A stretch of DNA of 64,000 bases, taken from positions 124,001-188,000 of the forward strand of contig NZ_PJME01000007.1 in assembly GCF_002954775.1 (NCBI RefSeq), in the 5' to 3' direction. The notes beneath the pieces were generated by a model that was not told the DNA's origin, did no database searches, and saw only the letters and a list, made by a program, of their open reading frames with translations. Within the stretch, counting starts at the first letter, position 1; the number at the start of each line of letters is the position of its first letter. The stretch comes from Streptomyces geranii (GTDB lineage: Bacteria; Actinomycetota; Actinomycetes; Streptomycetales; Streptomycetaceae). Shown here piece by piece: positions 52,305 through 61,596 of this stretch. Position numbers and translations under genes: made by a program.

Positions 52305-54287
52305 CTAGTCCGTTCCCAGGTGCACGCGGAGCACCGTGTACGTCTCGCCGTCCCGCGGCGGCCGGGTCCAGGAGCCGGTCGTGAAGGTGTGCAGCCGACC
52401 CTTCTCGACGGCCTGACGCGGCAGGGACGCCCCGAACTCCCCGGCCAGCGCGTCGAGCAGCGACCGTTCGGCCTCGGCTTCGGCCTCGGCCTCGTCTGGG
52501 TCCTGGTCCTCCGGGGTGCCGAAGAACAGGCTCGGATCCAGTGCGGGCGGTATGTCCCCGCTCTGCTCGATCTCCCCGTCGACGTAGGTGAAGGCGTACT
52601 CCTCGACACCGTCCCGGGCTACCGAGAGGTGGAAGAACGGCTGCCCGTGCCAGGTCCGCAGGCCGCTCCACACCACCACCGCGCGGGTGCCGGTGCTCGC
52701 GGCGGCGGCCGGGGAGACGAAGCGCCGCCGGTCGAACGGGGACGGATCGCCGTCGAAGGCGAAGCTCCAGCCGGCGCCGGCCCGGCCCACCGCCATCAGG
52801 GGCCTGTCCTCGTAGGACGAGAACTCCGTCCGGCCGCGATGCGCTGCGCTGTGCGCCTCCCAGGACGTCATGGGTTCGTTGAGCGCGGTGTCGCCCCCCT
52901 TCTCGTCGCCATTGCCGTCCCCATCGCCGTTCTCGCTGCTGCCCGAGAGCCGTCCGGGCAGCTCCTCCGGCCGCGCGCCTTCCACCAGGACGAACCGGTA
53001 GGACGTGCGGTTGTTGCCCGGGTCCGGTTCCGCGAGCCACCCCAGACCGCCCGGGTCGAGCCCGGCCGTCGGCCTCGGTGCCTCGCCGGTCTGGCCGCCC
53101 CTCGGGGTGGACAGCAGCTCGCGGCCCCGCTCCGGGGTCAGCAGCGGCCCGAGCAGGGGGTCGGCCACCCAGCCCAGCGGCGCCAGGAGGTCCGGTCCCA
53201 GGGGCTCCCACAGGGGCAGGGCGTCCGTCAGCGTCCGCCAGGCCGTCTCGGTGTCTCCCCACCGCGCCAGTTCCCGCGCCCGCTCGACCGCCTCCCCGAA
53301 CGGCCCGGCCGCCGTGTACCGGTACGTGCCCTTCCGCACCCGGTCCAGGGTCGCGTACGCCAGTGACACCAGGTCCTCGTCGGCGCCGCCCAGATGGAAC
53401 TTCAGCGTGGCGTCGTCCCGGTACGAGTGCGCCGCGTGCTCGGCGACCAGCGACGGCAGGAACTCGGGCGCGTATCGAGGGTCCGTCGCCAGCCCCGGGA
53501 AGTCCACGGAGGCGTCCCCGAGCAGACGGCGTATCTGGTCGCCCAGTCCGGCGGCGCGCGGTCGGCCGTATCCCTTGGCCTCGTCCAGCGTCCTGGCCGC
53601 CTGCTCCCAGCCGCCGCGCAGCGCCTCCAGCCGGGCCTCCTCCAGCCGGGCGTCCAGCGTGCGCGTGGTCTCGTTGGCGAACTCCCGTCCCCCGAGGGGC
53701 CGGTGCGCCCGCAGGCTGTGGAACTCGCGGTGCATGTCCCGCATGAACTCCACGAAGTTCGCGTGCCGTTCGGGCGGCGCGGCCCGCCAGCCCGCCCAGG
53801 TGTACACGGCCCACTCGCCGCCCGCGTCCACGTCCTCGGGGTCGAAGAGGACGTACATGGCGTCGGACTCGACGTCGAGTTGCAGTCCGCCCCGCCAGAG
53901 GTCCGCCTCCTGCCACTCCCCGGGCTCGGCGTCCTCGACCGCGTACTCCTCGGCCATGTCACCGAGCCCCGACTCGTCGTTGTGCCAGCGAGCCTGCCCG
54001 GTCCCCGCCAGCAGCCACACGAACCCGCCCGCGTGCCGCCATCCGTCGCTGACCTTCAGGAACTCCCGGTACGACGGCGGCATTCGCCGGCCGAGGCGCT
54101 CCTCCATGGCGACGATCCGCTCCTCGGACGCGGGCGGGAACCCCAGCCAGCCCGCCTGCCGCGCGGCCTCGTCGTCCGCGTCGCGCGTCTCGCCCTCCGC
54201 CAGGGAACCGGCCCATTCCCCGCTCCAGTCGCGCAGGAAGGACCGCCAGTCGAATGCCGTGATGTCCGTCGCCGTGGTGTCCGTCAT
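52305..54287 (-). CDS. SMI1/KNR4-family protein
   Basis: A 660-aa soluble protein from ATG 54287. The N-terminal 230 residues carry an SMI1/KNR4 (SUKH) domain: GWLGFPPASEERIVAMEERL, MPPSYREFLKVSDGWRHAGG, VWLLAGTG, and VLFDPEDVD...GEWAVYTWAG. The middle part is helical. An acidic Asn/Gly/Asp run (SSENGDGDGNGDEKGGD) precedes a C-terminal domain with YAFTYVDGEIEQSG and an Ala/Glu repeat (DEAEAEAEAE). SUKH proteins are often immunity proteins against polymorphic toxins, but no toxin gene is adjacent, so that role is not supported here. Confidence 0.85.
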   Translation of the reverse strand: MTDTTATDITAFDWRSFLRDWSGEWAGSLAEGETRDADDEAARQAGWLGFPPASEERIVAMEERLGRRMPPSYREFLKVSDGWRHAGGFVWLLAGTGQARWHNDESGLGDMAEEYAVEDAEPGEWQEADLWRGGLQLDVESDAMYVLFDPEDVDAGGEWAVYTWAGWRAAPPERHANFVEFMRDMHREFHSLRAHRPLGGREFANETTRTLDARLEEARLEALRGGWEQAARTLDEAKGYGRPRAAGLGDQIRRLLGDASVDFPGLATDPRYAPEFLPSLVAEHAAHSYRDDATLKFHLGGADEDLVSLAYATLDRVRKGTYRYTAAGPFGEAVERARELARWGDTETAWRTLTDALPLWEPLGPDLLAPLGWVADPLLGPLLTPERGRELLSTPRGGQTGEAPRPTAGLDPGGLGWLAEPDPGNNRTSYRFVLVEGARPEELPGRLSGSSENGDGDGNGDEKGGDTALNEPMTSWEAHSAAHRGRTEFSSYEDRPLMAVGRAGAGWSFAFDGDPSPFDRRRFVSPAAAASTGTRAVVVWSGLRTWHGQPFFHLSVARDGVEEYAFTYVDGEIEQSGDIPPALDPSLFFGTPEDQDPDEAEAEAEAERSLLDALAGEFGASLPRQAVEKGRLHTFTTGSWTRPPRDGETYTVLRVHLGTD

Positions 54288-54398
54288 ACGCCCGATGCTG
54301 CCACCCACCACTGACAACGCCCCGTGGCACCCGGCGGCGGCCGGGCCGTCGCGGGCAACCCATGGCGCCGGCCACCCTCCGCGCCGGAGAATGCGCTG

Positions 54399-55505
54399 AT
54401 GACCCCGACGAGTACCGCCCCGCCCGACCCGGCGCACCGCATACCGATGCGCGCGAGCGCGGTGATGAGTTCCCTGTGCGTACTGGTGGCCGCGTTGCTG
54501 CTGCTGGTGGGGATGCGCGGCGCGCTCGACGAGGAACGCGCCTTCCGGGACGCGGTCGCCTGCGCCTCGGACGGCAAGGGCGCCGTCGGCCGCGAGAGCG
54601 ACTGCCTGTGGACCCTCGGGGCCCGGATCGACCGCACCGAGGCCGAGAGGCGGCGGAAGACGTCCTCGTACTGGATGTATCTCACCGAGGCGGACGGGAG
54701 TTCCAGCCGCACCCGGCTGCCGGGCAGCGCGAGCGAGCGACCGGACACGCGCGCGGGGGACCGTGTCGAGGTCACCTACTGGCGGGGGCAGATCCGGTAC
54801 GTCGACTTCGGATCCGCGCGCGGGTACACCACCGCGGACCCGCGCGGCGACTACCGGGTCTTCCTCACCTGGGGCTTCGTCGCGGGCTTCCAGGGACTGA
54901 CCTACCTGTGGTGCTGGTACTGGTACGCCGCCCGGCTCTTCCGTGTCTCCGTGAGGGCGTACCCGTGGCAGTTCGGTGTCCCGCTGATCGGCGGGTTCGG
55001 CCTCACCGCGGTCGGGGCGGCGGCGCCCTGGCCGACCGACAGCCCATGGGCGGCGCTCGGCCTCGTCGGACTCTGCACCCCCGCGGTGCTGGCCGTCTGC
55101 GGGGTGATCGCCCTGTTCCTGTGGCGGCGCCAGCGCGGCGACGACACCGTCACGGTGACGCCGTCCGTGCCCACGACGGAACGGCGCTTCCCCGGAGCGG
55201 TCCTGGGCGAGAGGTCGTACGCGACCGGCCAGGGACAACTGATCGCGACCCCTGGACACTTGGCGACGACGACCGGCCCCCTTGCCGCCCTCCGCCGGGA
55301 GATGCCGCGCGGTCTGACCCCCGTCCGGGTCCGCCCGCCCTACCGGACGGACCCCGCCGGCCGCCCCGACCACGGCGGCCGGGCCCTGGTCCTCGAATGC
55401 GAGGACGACGGCGTACCGGTGCTGATCGTCACCCACCGGAAGCACATGCCGTTGGTCCTCGGCGCCCTCCGGCCGACGCCCGCCACCGAACCGGCCCGGC
55501 AGTAG
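54399..55505 (+). CDS. Membrane protein of unknown function
   Basis: A 368-aa protein from ATG 54399 with GGAGA upstream. Four hydrophobic helices are seen: VMSSLCVLVAALLLLVGMRG, then around residue 155 (FLTWGFVAGFQGLTYLWCWY), FGVPLIGGFGLTAVGAAAPW and LVGLCTPAVLAVCGVIALFL. Between helix 1 and 2 lies an exported domain with a Cys pair (AVACASDG and ESDCLW) and RVEVTYWRGQIRYVDFG, reminiscent of DUF3592-type proteins. The C-terminal 110 residues are cytosolic. It is 37 bp upstream of a second membrane protein gene and likely co-transcribed with it. Confidence 0.8.
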   Translation: MTPTSTAPPDPAHRIPMRASAVMSSLCVLVAALLLLVGMRGALDEERAFRDAVACASDGKGAVGRESDCLWTLGARIDRTEAERRRKTSSYWMYLTEADGSSSRTRLPGSASERPDTRAGDRVEVTYWRGQIRYVDFGSARGYTTADPRGDYRVFLTWGFVAGFQGLTYLWCWYWYAARLFRVSVRAYPWQFGVPLIGGFGLTAVGAAAPWPTDSPWAALGLVGLCTPAVLAVCGVIALFLWRRQRGDDTVTVTPSVPTTERRFPGAVLGERSYATGQGQLIATPGHLATTTGPLAALRREMPRGLTPVRVRPPYRTDPAGRPDHGGRALVLECEDDGVPVLIVTHRKHMPLVLGALRPTPATEPARQ

Positions 55506-55542
55506 CCACCGAAACCACCCGACCCCGAAAGGAAGCGCAGGC

Positions 55543-55980
55543 ATGATCGAGTGGGTGTCCCTCGGCACCGGAGCCCGGCCCGTCCCCAGGCCGGTCGCCA
55601 CTCCGCTGGTGTGGGCCGCGGCCTCGGGCGGTGCCCTGGTGCTCGTCGCGCTGCTCAACACCCTGACGGGCACCGACCGCCCAGGACTCGCCCTGACGGC
55701 ACTGTCCGTACTGGCGGCCCTCCTGGGCCTGTGCGCCCGCTTCACCGCGGCCCCCGGTACGGCACTGCTGTGCTGGCTCTTCCTCAACGGCTTCGCCATC
55801 CCGCCCGCGGGCACCCTCACCTGGGCCGGACACCGCGACACCTTCTGGCTCGCCTGCCTGCTCACGGCGGCCCTCGTCGGCACGACCCTGGCCCGCCTGT
55901 TCCACGCCCGCGCCGCCTACCGCCGTATCGACGGGGCGGCCGTGACGAGAGAGCCGTACGACGGGCCGTACGACTTCTGA
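55543..55980 (+). CDS. Small four-helix membrane protein
   Basis: A 145-aa protein from ATG 55543 with GAAAGGAAG upstream. Four hydrophobic helices: LVWAAASGGALVLVALLNTL, LALTALSVLAALLGLCARFT, ALLCWLFLNGFAIP and FWLACLLTAALVGTTLARLF. The C-terminal tail is charged (REPYDGPYDF). It resembles the four-helix DUF4118-like sensor modules of KdpD kinases but without the kinase part; the resemblance is weak. It follows the larger membrane protein, probably in one operon. Confidence 0.75.
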   Translation: MIEWVSLGTGARPVPRPVATPLVWAAASGGALVLVALLNTLTGTDRPGLALTALSVLAALLGLCARFTAAPGTALLCWLFLNGFAIPPAGTLTWAGHRDTFWLACLLTAALVGTTLARLFHARAAYRRIDGAAVTREPYDGPYDF

Positions 55981-56098
55981 CCGGCGTGCGGGTCATCCGT
56001 CGGACGTTATGTCCCCCGAAAGGTCTTTCACCTGATCCGGGCCACATCCTCACAACCCCTGTCATAGGGGCAGGGTGAGATGTGGGAGCGTAAGCCGG

Positions 56099-57394
56099 GT
56101 GAGTGACGCACCGATCAACACCCTTCAGTACCGCTTCGACGGACCGGACGACGCGCCTGTCCTGATCCTGGGTCCCTCACTGGGCACGACCTGGCACATG
56201 TGGGACCGTCAGATCCCCGAACTGGTGAAGCAGTGGCGGGTCTTCCGTTTCGATCTGCCCGGGCACGGCGGTGCCCCCGCGCACCCCTCCGGGTCGGTGG
56301 GCGATCTGGCCGCGCGGCTGCTCGCCACTCTCGACGCGGTCGGTGTGCAGCGCTTCGGGTACGCGGGCTGTGCGCTCGGCGGGGCGATCGGTGCCGAGCT
56401 GGCGCTGCGGCACCCGGAGCGGCTCGCCTCGCTCGCGCTGATCGCCGCCTCGCCCCGGTTCGGGACGGCCGACGAGTTCCGGCAGCGCGGGGTGATCGTG
56501 CGGACGAACGGGCTCGACCCCATCGCCCGCACCTCCCCCGAACGCTGGTTCACCGGCGGGTTCGCCGCCGCGCAGCCCGCGATCACCGAGTGGGCCGTCC
56601 AGATGGTCCGCACCACCGACCCCGGGTGCTACATCGCGGCCTGCGAGTCGCTCGCCTCCTTCGACGTACGGGGTGAACTGGCCCGCGTCGGCGTGCCGAC
56701 CCTCGTCCTCGTCGGGTCCGACGACCAGGTCACCGGGCCCGCCGAGGCCCGCACCCTGGTCGCGGGCATACCGGACGCCCGGCTCGCGGTGGTGCCCGGC
56801 GCCTCGCACCTGGTCCCCGTCGAGCAGCCCGCGGCCGTCACAGACCTCCTCGTCCGCCACTTCTCGACGGCCTGGCAGCCCGCGTACGACACCGGCACCG
56901 GCGTGATGGCCATTCCGGCGGTGCCGGTCAAGCCGGTGTTGACCGCAGCCCCGCAGCTCACCCCCATCGCGGAGATCGCGCCGCCCGTCCCGCAGCCCGA
57001 CGCGCAGGGCCGTCCGGATCTGTACGACGCCGGGATGAAGGTCCGGCGCGAGGTGCTCGGGGACGCGCACGTCGACCGGGCGCTGACGCAGGCGGACGAG
57101 TTCTCCGGGGACTTCCAGGAGTTCATCACCAGGTACGCCTGGGGCGAGATCTGGAACCGGCCCGGCCTCGACCGGCGCTCCCGCAGCTGCGTCACCCTCA
57201 CCGCCCTGGTCGCGGGCGGCCACCTCGACGAACTCGCCTTCCACACGCGCGCGGCCCTGCGCAACGGCCTCACCCCGGTCGAGATCAAGGAAGTCCTCCT
57301 CCAGGCCGCCGTCTACTGCGGGGTACCGGCCGCGAACAGCGCGTTCAAGGTGGCCCAGCAGGTCATCCGCGAGGAGACGACGCCCGAGGAGTGA
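56099..57394 (+). CDS. pcaDC: PcaD-PcaC fusion: 3-oxoadipate enol-lactonase / carboxymuconolactone decarboxylase
   Basis: A 431-aa two-domain protein from GTG 56099. Residues 1-260 are an alpha/beta-hydrolase of the PcaD type (ILGPSLGTTWHMWDRQIPEL, FDLPGHGGAP, LVGSDDQVTGPAEA, catalytic His in PGASHLVPVEQP). Residues 300-431 are a carboxymuconolactone decarboxylase domain (DLYDAGMKVRREVLGDAHVD, EIWNRPGLDRRSRSCVTLTA, ELAFHTRAALRNGLTPVEIK). Together they would catalyse two steps of the protocatechuate branch of the beta-ketoadipate pathway. Oddly, the nucleophile elbow reads GYAGCALGGAIG, with Ala where PcaD has Ser, so the lactonase half may be inactive or altered. No other pca genes are nearby. 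Confidence 0.85.
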   Translation: MSDAPINTLQYRFDGPDDAPVLILGPSLGTTWHMWDRQIPELVKQWRVFRFDLPGHGGAPAHPSGSVGDLAARLLATLDAVGVQRFGYAGCALGGAIGAELALRHPERLASLALIAASPRFGTADEFRQRGVIVRTNGLDPIARTSPERWFTGGFAAAQPAITEWAVQMVRTTDPGCYIAACESLASFDVRGELARVGVPTLVLVGSDDQVTGPAEARTLVAGIPDARLAVVPGASHLVPVEQPAAVTDLLVRHFSTAWQPAYDTGTGVMAIPAVPVKPVLTAAPQLTPIAEIAPPVPQPDAQGRPDLYDAGMKVRREVLGDAHVDRALTQADEFSGDFQEFITRYAWGEIWNRPGLDRRSRSCVTLTALVAGGHLDELAFHTRAALRNGLTPVEIKEVLLQAAVYCGVPAANSAFKVAQQVIREETTPEE

Positions 57395-57467
57395 CCGGGA
57401 AAGGCTGGTGGTGAAACCACCAGCCTCGGCGGCCCGCCGGCCCTGCCGACGCGGCAGGATGGGACGT

Positions 57468-58100
57468 ATGAAGCTCACGAAGAAGTCGCACGCCTGTGTC
57501 CGTCTGGAGAAGGACGGGCGGACGCTCGTCCTGGACCCCGGGGCGTTCAGCGAGGAGGACGCGGCGGCCGGTGCCGACGCGATTCTGGTCACCCACGAGC
57601 ACGCCGACCACTTCGACGAGGGACGCCTGCGCGCCGCCCTGGACGCCAACCCCGCCGCCGGCCTCTGGACCCTCGCCTCGGTCGCCGAGAAGCTCGCCGC
57701 GGCCTTCCCGGGCCGCGTCCACACCGTCGGCCACGGCGACACGTTCACCGCCGCGGGCTTCGACGTCCAGGTCCACGGCGAACTGCACGCCGTGATCCAC
57801 CCGGACATCCCGCGCATCACGAACGTCGGCTACCTCGTCGACGGCGCCGTCTTCCACCCCGGCGACGCCCTCACCGTCCCCGACCACCCGGTCGACACCC
57901 TGCTGCTGCCGGTCATGGCCCCCTGGAGCAAGCTCTCCGAGGTCGTCGACTACGTCCGCGAGATCAAGCCGCAGCGCGCGTACGACATCCACGACGCCCT
58001 CCTCACGGACCTCGCCCGCCCGATCTACGACGGCCTGGTCGGCGGCCTCGGCGGCGCCGACCACCAGCGCCTCGCGCCGGGGGCGTCGGCGGAGGTCTGA
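57468..58100 (+). CDS. MBL-fold metal-dependent hydrolase
   Basis: A 210-aa protein from ATG 57468. It has the UlaG-like/L-ascorbate-6-P lactonase-related short MBL fold: MKLTKKSHACVRLEKDGRTL, the metal motif ILVTHEHADHFDEGRL (HxHxDH), LHAVIHPDIP, GYLVDGAVFHPGDAL with the Asp ligand, and VDTLLLPVMAPWSKL. The substrate is unknown. It lies 73 bp downstream of pcaDC on the same strand and 36 bp upstream of xthA, so it could be part of the same transcript as xthA. Confidence 0.9.
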   Translation: MKLTKKSHACVRLEKDGRTLVLDPGAFSEEDAAAGADAILVTHEHADHFDEGRLRAALDANPAAGLWTLASVAEKLAAAFPGRVHTVGHGDTFTAAGFDVQVHGELHAVIHPDIPRITNVGYLVDGAVFHPGDALTVPDHPVDTLLLPVMAPWSKLSEVVDYVREIKPQRAYDIHDALLTDLARPIYDGLVGGLGGADHQRLAPGASAEV

Positions 58101-58136
58101 GCCGCGTTGTCAGACCCGGCGGGTAGGTTGTGGGGC

Positions 58137-58916
58137 ATGCGCATCGCGACCTGGAACGTGAACTCGATCACCGCCCGCCTGCCGAGGCTGCTGGCCTGGC
58201 TGGAGAGCACCGGCACCGATGTGCTGTGCCTCCAGGAGGCCAAGGTCGCCGCCGAGCAGTTCCCCGCCGACCAGCTGCGCGAGCTGGGCTACGAGGCGGC
58301 GGTCAACGCGACCGGGAGGTGGAACGGCGTCGCGGTGATCTCCCGCGTGGGCCTGGAGGACGTGGTGACGGGCCTGCCCGGCGACCCCGGCTACGAGGGC
58401 GTCGAGGAACCCCGCGCCGTCTCCGCGACCTGCGGCCCGGTCCGCGTCTGGTCGGTGTACGTGCCGAACGGCCGCGAGGTGGACCACCCGCACTACGCGT
58501 ACAAGCTCCAGTGGTTCGAGGCCCTGAAGGCGGCGGTCGCCGGGGACGCGGCGGGCAGCCGCCCCTTCGCGGTCCTGGGCGACTACAACGTCGCCCCGAC
58601 GGACGACGACGTCTACGACCTGGCCGCCTTCGAGGGCCTCACCCACATCACCCCGGCCGAGCGCGCCGCCCTGACGTCCCTGCGCGAGACGGGCCTGACG
58701 GACGTGATCCCCCGCCCCCTGAAGTACGACCACCCGTACACGTACTGGGACTACCGCCAGCTCTGCTTCCCCAAGAACCGGGGCATGCGCATCGACCTGG
58801 TGTACGGCAACGAGGCGTTCGCCGGGGCCGTGAAGGACGCGTACGTCGACCGCGAGGAGCGCAAGGGCAAGGGCGCGTCCGATCACGCTCCCGTGGTGGT
58901 CGACCTGGAGGTGTAG
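58137..58916 (+). CDS. xthA: Exodeoxyribonuclease III / AP endonuclease
   Basis: A 259-aa enzyme from ATG 58137 of the Exo III/AP endonuclease family: MRIATWNVNSITARLPRLLA with the Asn metal ligand, VLCLQEAKV with the Glu ligand, VYVPNGREVDHPHYAYKLQW (Tyr and Asn), VLGDYNVAPTDDDVYD (catalytic Asp and Asn), RIDLVYGNEAFAG and the final GASDHAPVVVDLEV with catalytic Asp-His. It repairs abasic sites and 3' blocks in DNA. Length is typical. It converges on the SGNH hydrolase gene. Confidence 0.97.
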   Translation: MRIATWNVNSITARLPRLLAWLESTGTDVLCLQEAKVAAEQFPADQLRELGYEAAVNATGRWNGVAVISRVGLEDVVTGLPGDPGYEGVEEPRAVSATCGPVRVWSVYVPNGREVDHPHYAYKLQWFEALKAAVAGDAAGSRPFAVLGDYNVAPTDDDVYDLAAFEGLTHITPAERAALTSLRETGLTDVIPRPLKYDHPYTYWDYRQLCFPKNRGMRIDLVYGNEAFAGAVKDAYVDREERKGKGASDHAPVVVDLEV

Positions 58917-58959
58917 AGCCGGGCGGCCCGCTCTCGTGGGCGGTGGGGGCCTCTTGAGC

Positions 58960-59050
58960 GCCGGGCGCGCATCTCCAGCCTGTCCGGCGATTGAGGACGA
59001 GCGCGTTCAGCGCGATACGGGGGTCTGGGGGCGGAGCCCCCAGGGACGGC
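58960..59050. repeat. Streptomyces-type intergenic hairpin repeat
   Basis: The sequence CCTGTCCGGCGATTGAGGAC, followed by a GCGCG...CGCGC pair and the stem CTGGGGGC/GCCCCCAG (59025-59032/59036-59043, 3-nt loop), is a dispersed intergenic element that I know from many Streptomyces genomes. It lies between the convergent xthA and SGNH hydrolase genes and probably acts as a terminator for both. Confidence 0.7.
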
Positions 59051-59068
59051 CACCGGACCCACGGTGCC

Positions 59069-60868
59069 CTACGGAACCAGCGTCTCCAACGGCACCGCCC
59101 CCGCCAGCGCCGCCAACCCCGCGTCGCCGGGATGCAGATGGTCCCCGCTGTCGTACGCGGGCAGCAGTCGCGTCGGCTGTGCCGGGTCCCGTAGCGCCGC
59201 GTCGAAGTCCAGGACGCCCTCGAAACCGCCGTCGGACACCGCCTCCTCGCGGATCCACGTGTTGACGGCGGCCCGCTGGCCGTCGACCACCGAGGTGCAC
59301 CGTGCCTCACCCCCGCACGGCCCGATCGTCGCGACCAGCACCCGCAGCCCCCGCTCCCGCACCCGCGCCGCGAGTTGCTGCAGCCCGGCGACGACCTCGC
59401 CCGCCGACGCGCCCGTGCGCAGGTCGTTCACGCCCTGGAAGACGATCGCCGTCCGGGCCGACGTCTGGGCCAGCACGTCCCGGTCCAGGCGGTGCAGGGC
59501 GCTCACCCCGCCCGAGTCGGTGGAGACGCCGTCGCCCGGGTAGCGGTCGGTGAGGACACGGTTCGCGGCGATGCCCTGGTTGAGGACGCCGTAGCGGGGG
59601 ACCGCGCTCTGCGCCCGCAGCCGGTCGGAGAGGACGTCCGGCCAGCGCCGGTTGGCGTCCAGGGTCGAGCGCTCGCCGTCGGTGATCGAGTCGCCGAGCA
59701 CCACCACCGACCCGGGACCGTCACCCACGTCGACCCCCGTCAGCAGCGGCCAGGTCGTCAGCGTCGAGGTGTACGCCACCGCCGAGCCGTCCGCCGTGTG
59801 GTCGCCCGGCGTACTGACGTACGAGCGCTGCTGGGTGAGCCGGTGCAGCGAGGCCGCCGTCACCGTGTCCGGGAGATGGAAGCTCACCAGCAGGTTGGTG
59901 TCCGGGGGCACCGTGAAGTCCAGCGGATCGCTGAACGCCTGTGCCCCGGCCGGGAGTTCGGCGCCCGCCGCGCCCCCGAAGGTCAGCGGCACCGGCGTAC
60001 CGCTCGCCGTCGCACCCGCCGACTGCACCGCCACCGTCGCACCGCCGATCCGTACCGGCGCCGACGCGAAGGTGTTGTCGAAGCGGACCCGCACCCGCGG
60101 CCCGCCGGCCGAGGTGTGCACCACCAGCCGCAGCGTGCGGTCCGTCCAGGGGCCGACGGCCGCGTACGTCGCGGTCGGCGCCGCCCAACTGCCCGTCCAG
60201 CCGGCCGAGTCGGGCCGTACGGACAGGGCGAACACATGCAGGTCGGCCGCGTACGGCAGCCGCACGGAGTCGACCTCGTGGCCGCGCGCGATCGGCACGG
60301 TGACGACGTACAGCCGTGCCTTCTTGGCGAGTTGACCCGTGGGCGTGTTCACATGCGGCAGCGCGACCGCCTTCGAGCCGAGGGGACCGGTGCGCCAGTC
60401 GGGGGCCGTCAGCAGATACGAGGACTGCGTGCCGTCCGTGTACGAGACCGTGCCCGCGCCGCTCACGTCGGCGCCGCCGGTGCCGGCGACCAGGAACGCG
60501 AGGGCGTCGCCCTGCCCGTGCACCCGTACCGGCTGGCCGGCGGCGCGGACGTTGTCCGGCTCGCCCGGTTCCCGGCAGGGCCAGTTCAGCGCGGCGCCCT
60601 GGACGGCGAGGGGGCGGCCCCTGGTCCAGCCGGCGGCCGTCAGGTCCTGGGCGGACACGGAGGCGCCCGAGCCGTCGAAGTCGGCAGTGCCCGGCTCGGC
60701 GTCGTCGCTGACCGCCGTGTTGTCGAAGTACTGGGCGAGGGGCAGGGGTTCGGTGGCCAGGGCGGTGGACGACAGGGGCGTCAGCGTCGCGCACAGGGCG
60801 AGGATGAGGCCCGGCCCCCAGAGTCCTCGGAGCCCCGATCCCCGTCCGGCTCGGCCACCTCGGCGCAT
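59069..60868 (-). CDS. Secreted SGNH/GDSL hydrolase
   Basis: A 599-aa protein from ATG 60868, preceded by GGGGGACGG. A Sec or twin-Arg-like signal covers about residues 1-35 (RRGGRAGRGSGLRGLWGPGL then ILALCATLTPLSSTALA). A beta-rich N-terminal region of about 350 residues follows, then the SGNH domain: block I VVVLGDSITDGERS (nucleophile Ser), Gly block NQGIAANRVLTDRYPGDG, block III VFQGVNDLRTGAS (Asn), and block V DSGDHLHPGDAGLAALAG (Asp...His). It is likely an extracellular esterase or deacetylase acting on polysaccharide. Substrate unknown. Confidence 0.92.
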   Translation of the reverse strand: MRRGGRAGRGSGLRGLWGPGLILALCATLTPLSSTALATEPLPLAQYFDNTAVSDDAEPGTADFDGSGASVSAQDLTAAGWTRGRPLAVQGAALNWPCREPGEPDNVRAAGQPVRVHGQGDALAFLVAGTGGADVSGAGTVSYTDGTQSSYLLTAPDWRTGPLGSKAVALPHVNTPTGQLAKKARLYVVTVPIARGHEVDSVRLPYAADLHVFALSVRPDSAGWTGSWAAPTATYAAVGPWTDRTLRLVVHTSAGGPRVRVRFDNTFASAPVRIGGATVAVQSAGATASGTPVPLTFGGAAGAELPAGAQAFSDPLDFTVPPDTNLLVSFHLPDTVTAASLHRLTQQRSYVSTPGDHTADGSAVAYTSTLTTWPLLTGVDVGDGPGSVVVLGDSITDGERSTLDANRRWPDVLSDRLRAQSAVPRYGVLNQGIAANRVLTDRYPGDGVSTDSGGVSALHRLDRDVLAQTSARTAIVFQGVNDLRTGASAGEVVAGLQQLAARVRERGLRVLVATIGPCGGEARCTSVVDGQRAAVNTWIREEAVSDGGFEGVLDFDAALRDPAQPTRLLPAYDSGDHLHPGDAGLAALAGAVPLETLVP

Positions 60869-61041
60869 GATCCGTCCCCCGTCCGCATGCCCGCCGCTCA
60901 ACGCAGTGTGAAGCTAAAGAGGTAGCAGGTGTCCGTCAATGCGGTGGAGGCGCAGGGCCCGGCGCACGGGGAAGTTGGCCGGAACCGGCGGCCCCGCGCG
61001 CCCAGTGGTGCGGTCGGCGGTGTGAATGACAGGCTGGACGT

Positions 61042-61482
61042 ATGAACATCCCTTTCCTGGGCAACTGGCGCAAGAAGCATGGACCCGCCCGCGGGGTGGC
61101 GGTGTTCTCCGAGGGCGGGCACGACCCCGAGGCGGTCGCCGGGCTGCTCTCCGAGTGCGAGCTGCTGCGCTCCCAGGCCGGCCGGGAGGGCGTCGAACTC
61201 GACGACTCCGCCGCCTCGTTGGAGGCGCTGGACCAGCTGCTGCCGGGCTGGCGGGACGACGAGGAGTCGCTGTCCTGGCTCGGCAACGACGCGGGCCTCT
61301 ACCTCGGCACGGTCATCGTGCGGACCGTGCCCGGCGCCAACTGGGACTTCTGGCCGAACGGCCAGCCCGTCGTACGGCTGTCGTCGGGCCGGGAGTTCGA
61401 CGTCGTGGCCTCCGGTCACGAGTGGGCGGCCAGCGGGGCGCCCGAGCTTTCGCAGCTGTACGCGGAGGTCTCGGAGACATAG
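61042..61482 (+). CDS. Conserved small protein, probably DUF6278 family
   Basis: A 146-aa soluble protein from ATG 61042. It starts MNIPFLGNWRKKHGPARGVA and contains AGLLSECELLRSQAG, LGNDAGLYLGTVIVRTVPGA and ends ELSQLYAEVSET. I recall this as a small conserved Streptomyces family (DUF6278) without known function; the family name is from memory and should be treated as likely, not proven. It is flanked by the divergent SGNH hydrolase and the ABC ATPase 115 bp downstream. Confidence 0.8.
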   Translation: MNIPFLGNWRKKHGPARGVAVFSEGGHDPEAVAGLLSECELLRSQAGREGVELDDSAASLEALDQLLPGWRDDEESLSWLGNDAGLYLGTVIVRTVPGANWDFWPNGQPVVRLSSGREFDVVASGHEWAASGAPELSQLYAEVSET

Positions 61483-61596
61483 GCCGAAGGCGTAAATACG
61501 GCTAATGCCCGAAAAGTGCGTGTCGTGTACTGACTCCGTCTTTATCTGGATAGTTTGCGGCAACCACGACACAGCTGAGAGTGAGTAGGGCTGGGC

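Noticed and set aside
52305-54287. Toxin-immunity locus suggested by the SMI1/KNR4 domain
   Set aside because: No polymorphic toxin, WXG100 or secretion gene is adjacent, and the neighbours are sugar-use and membrane genes.
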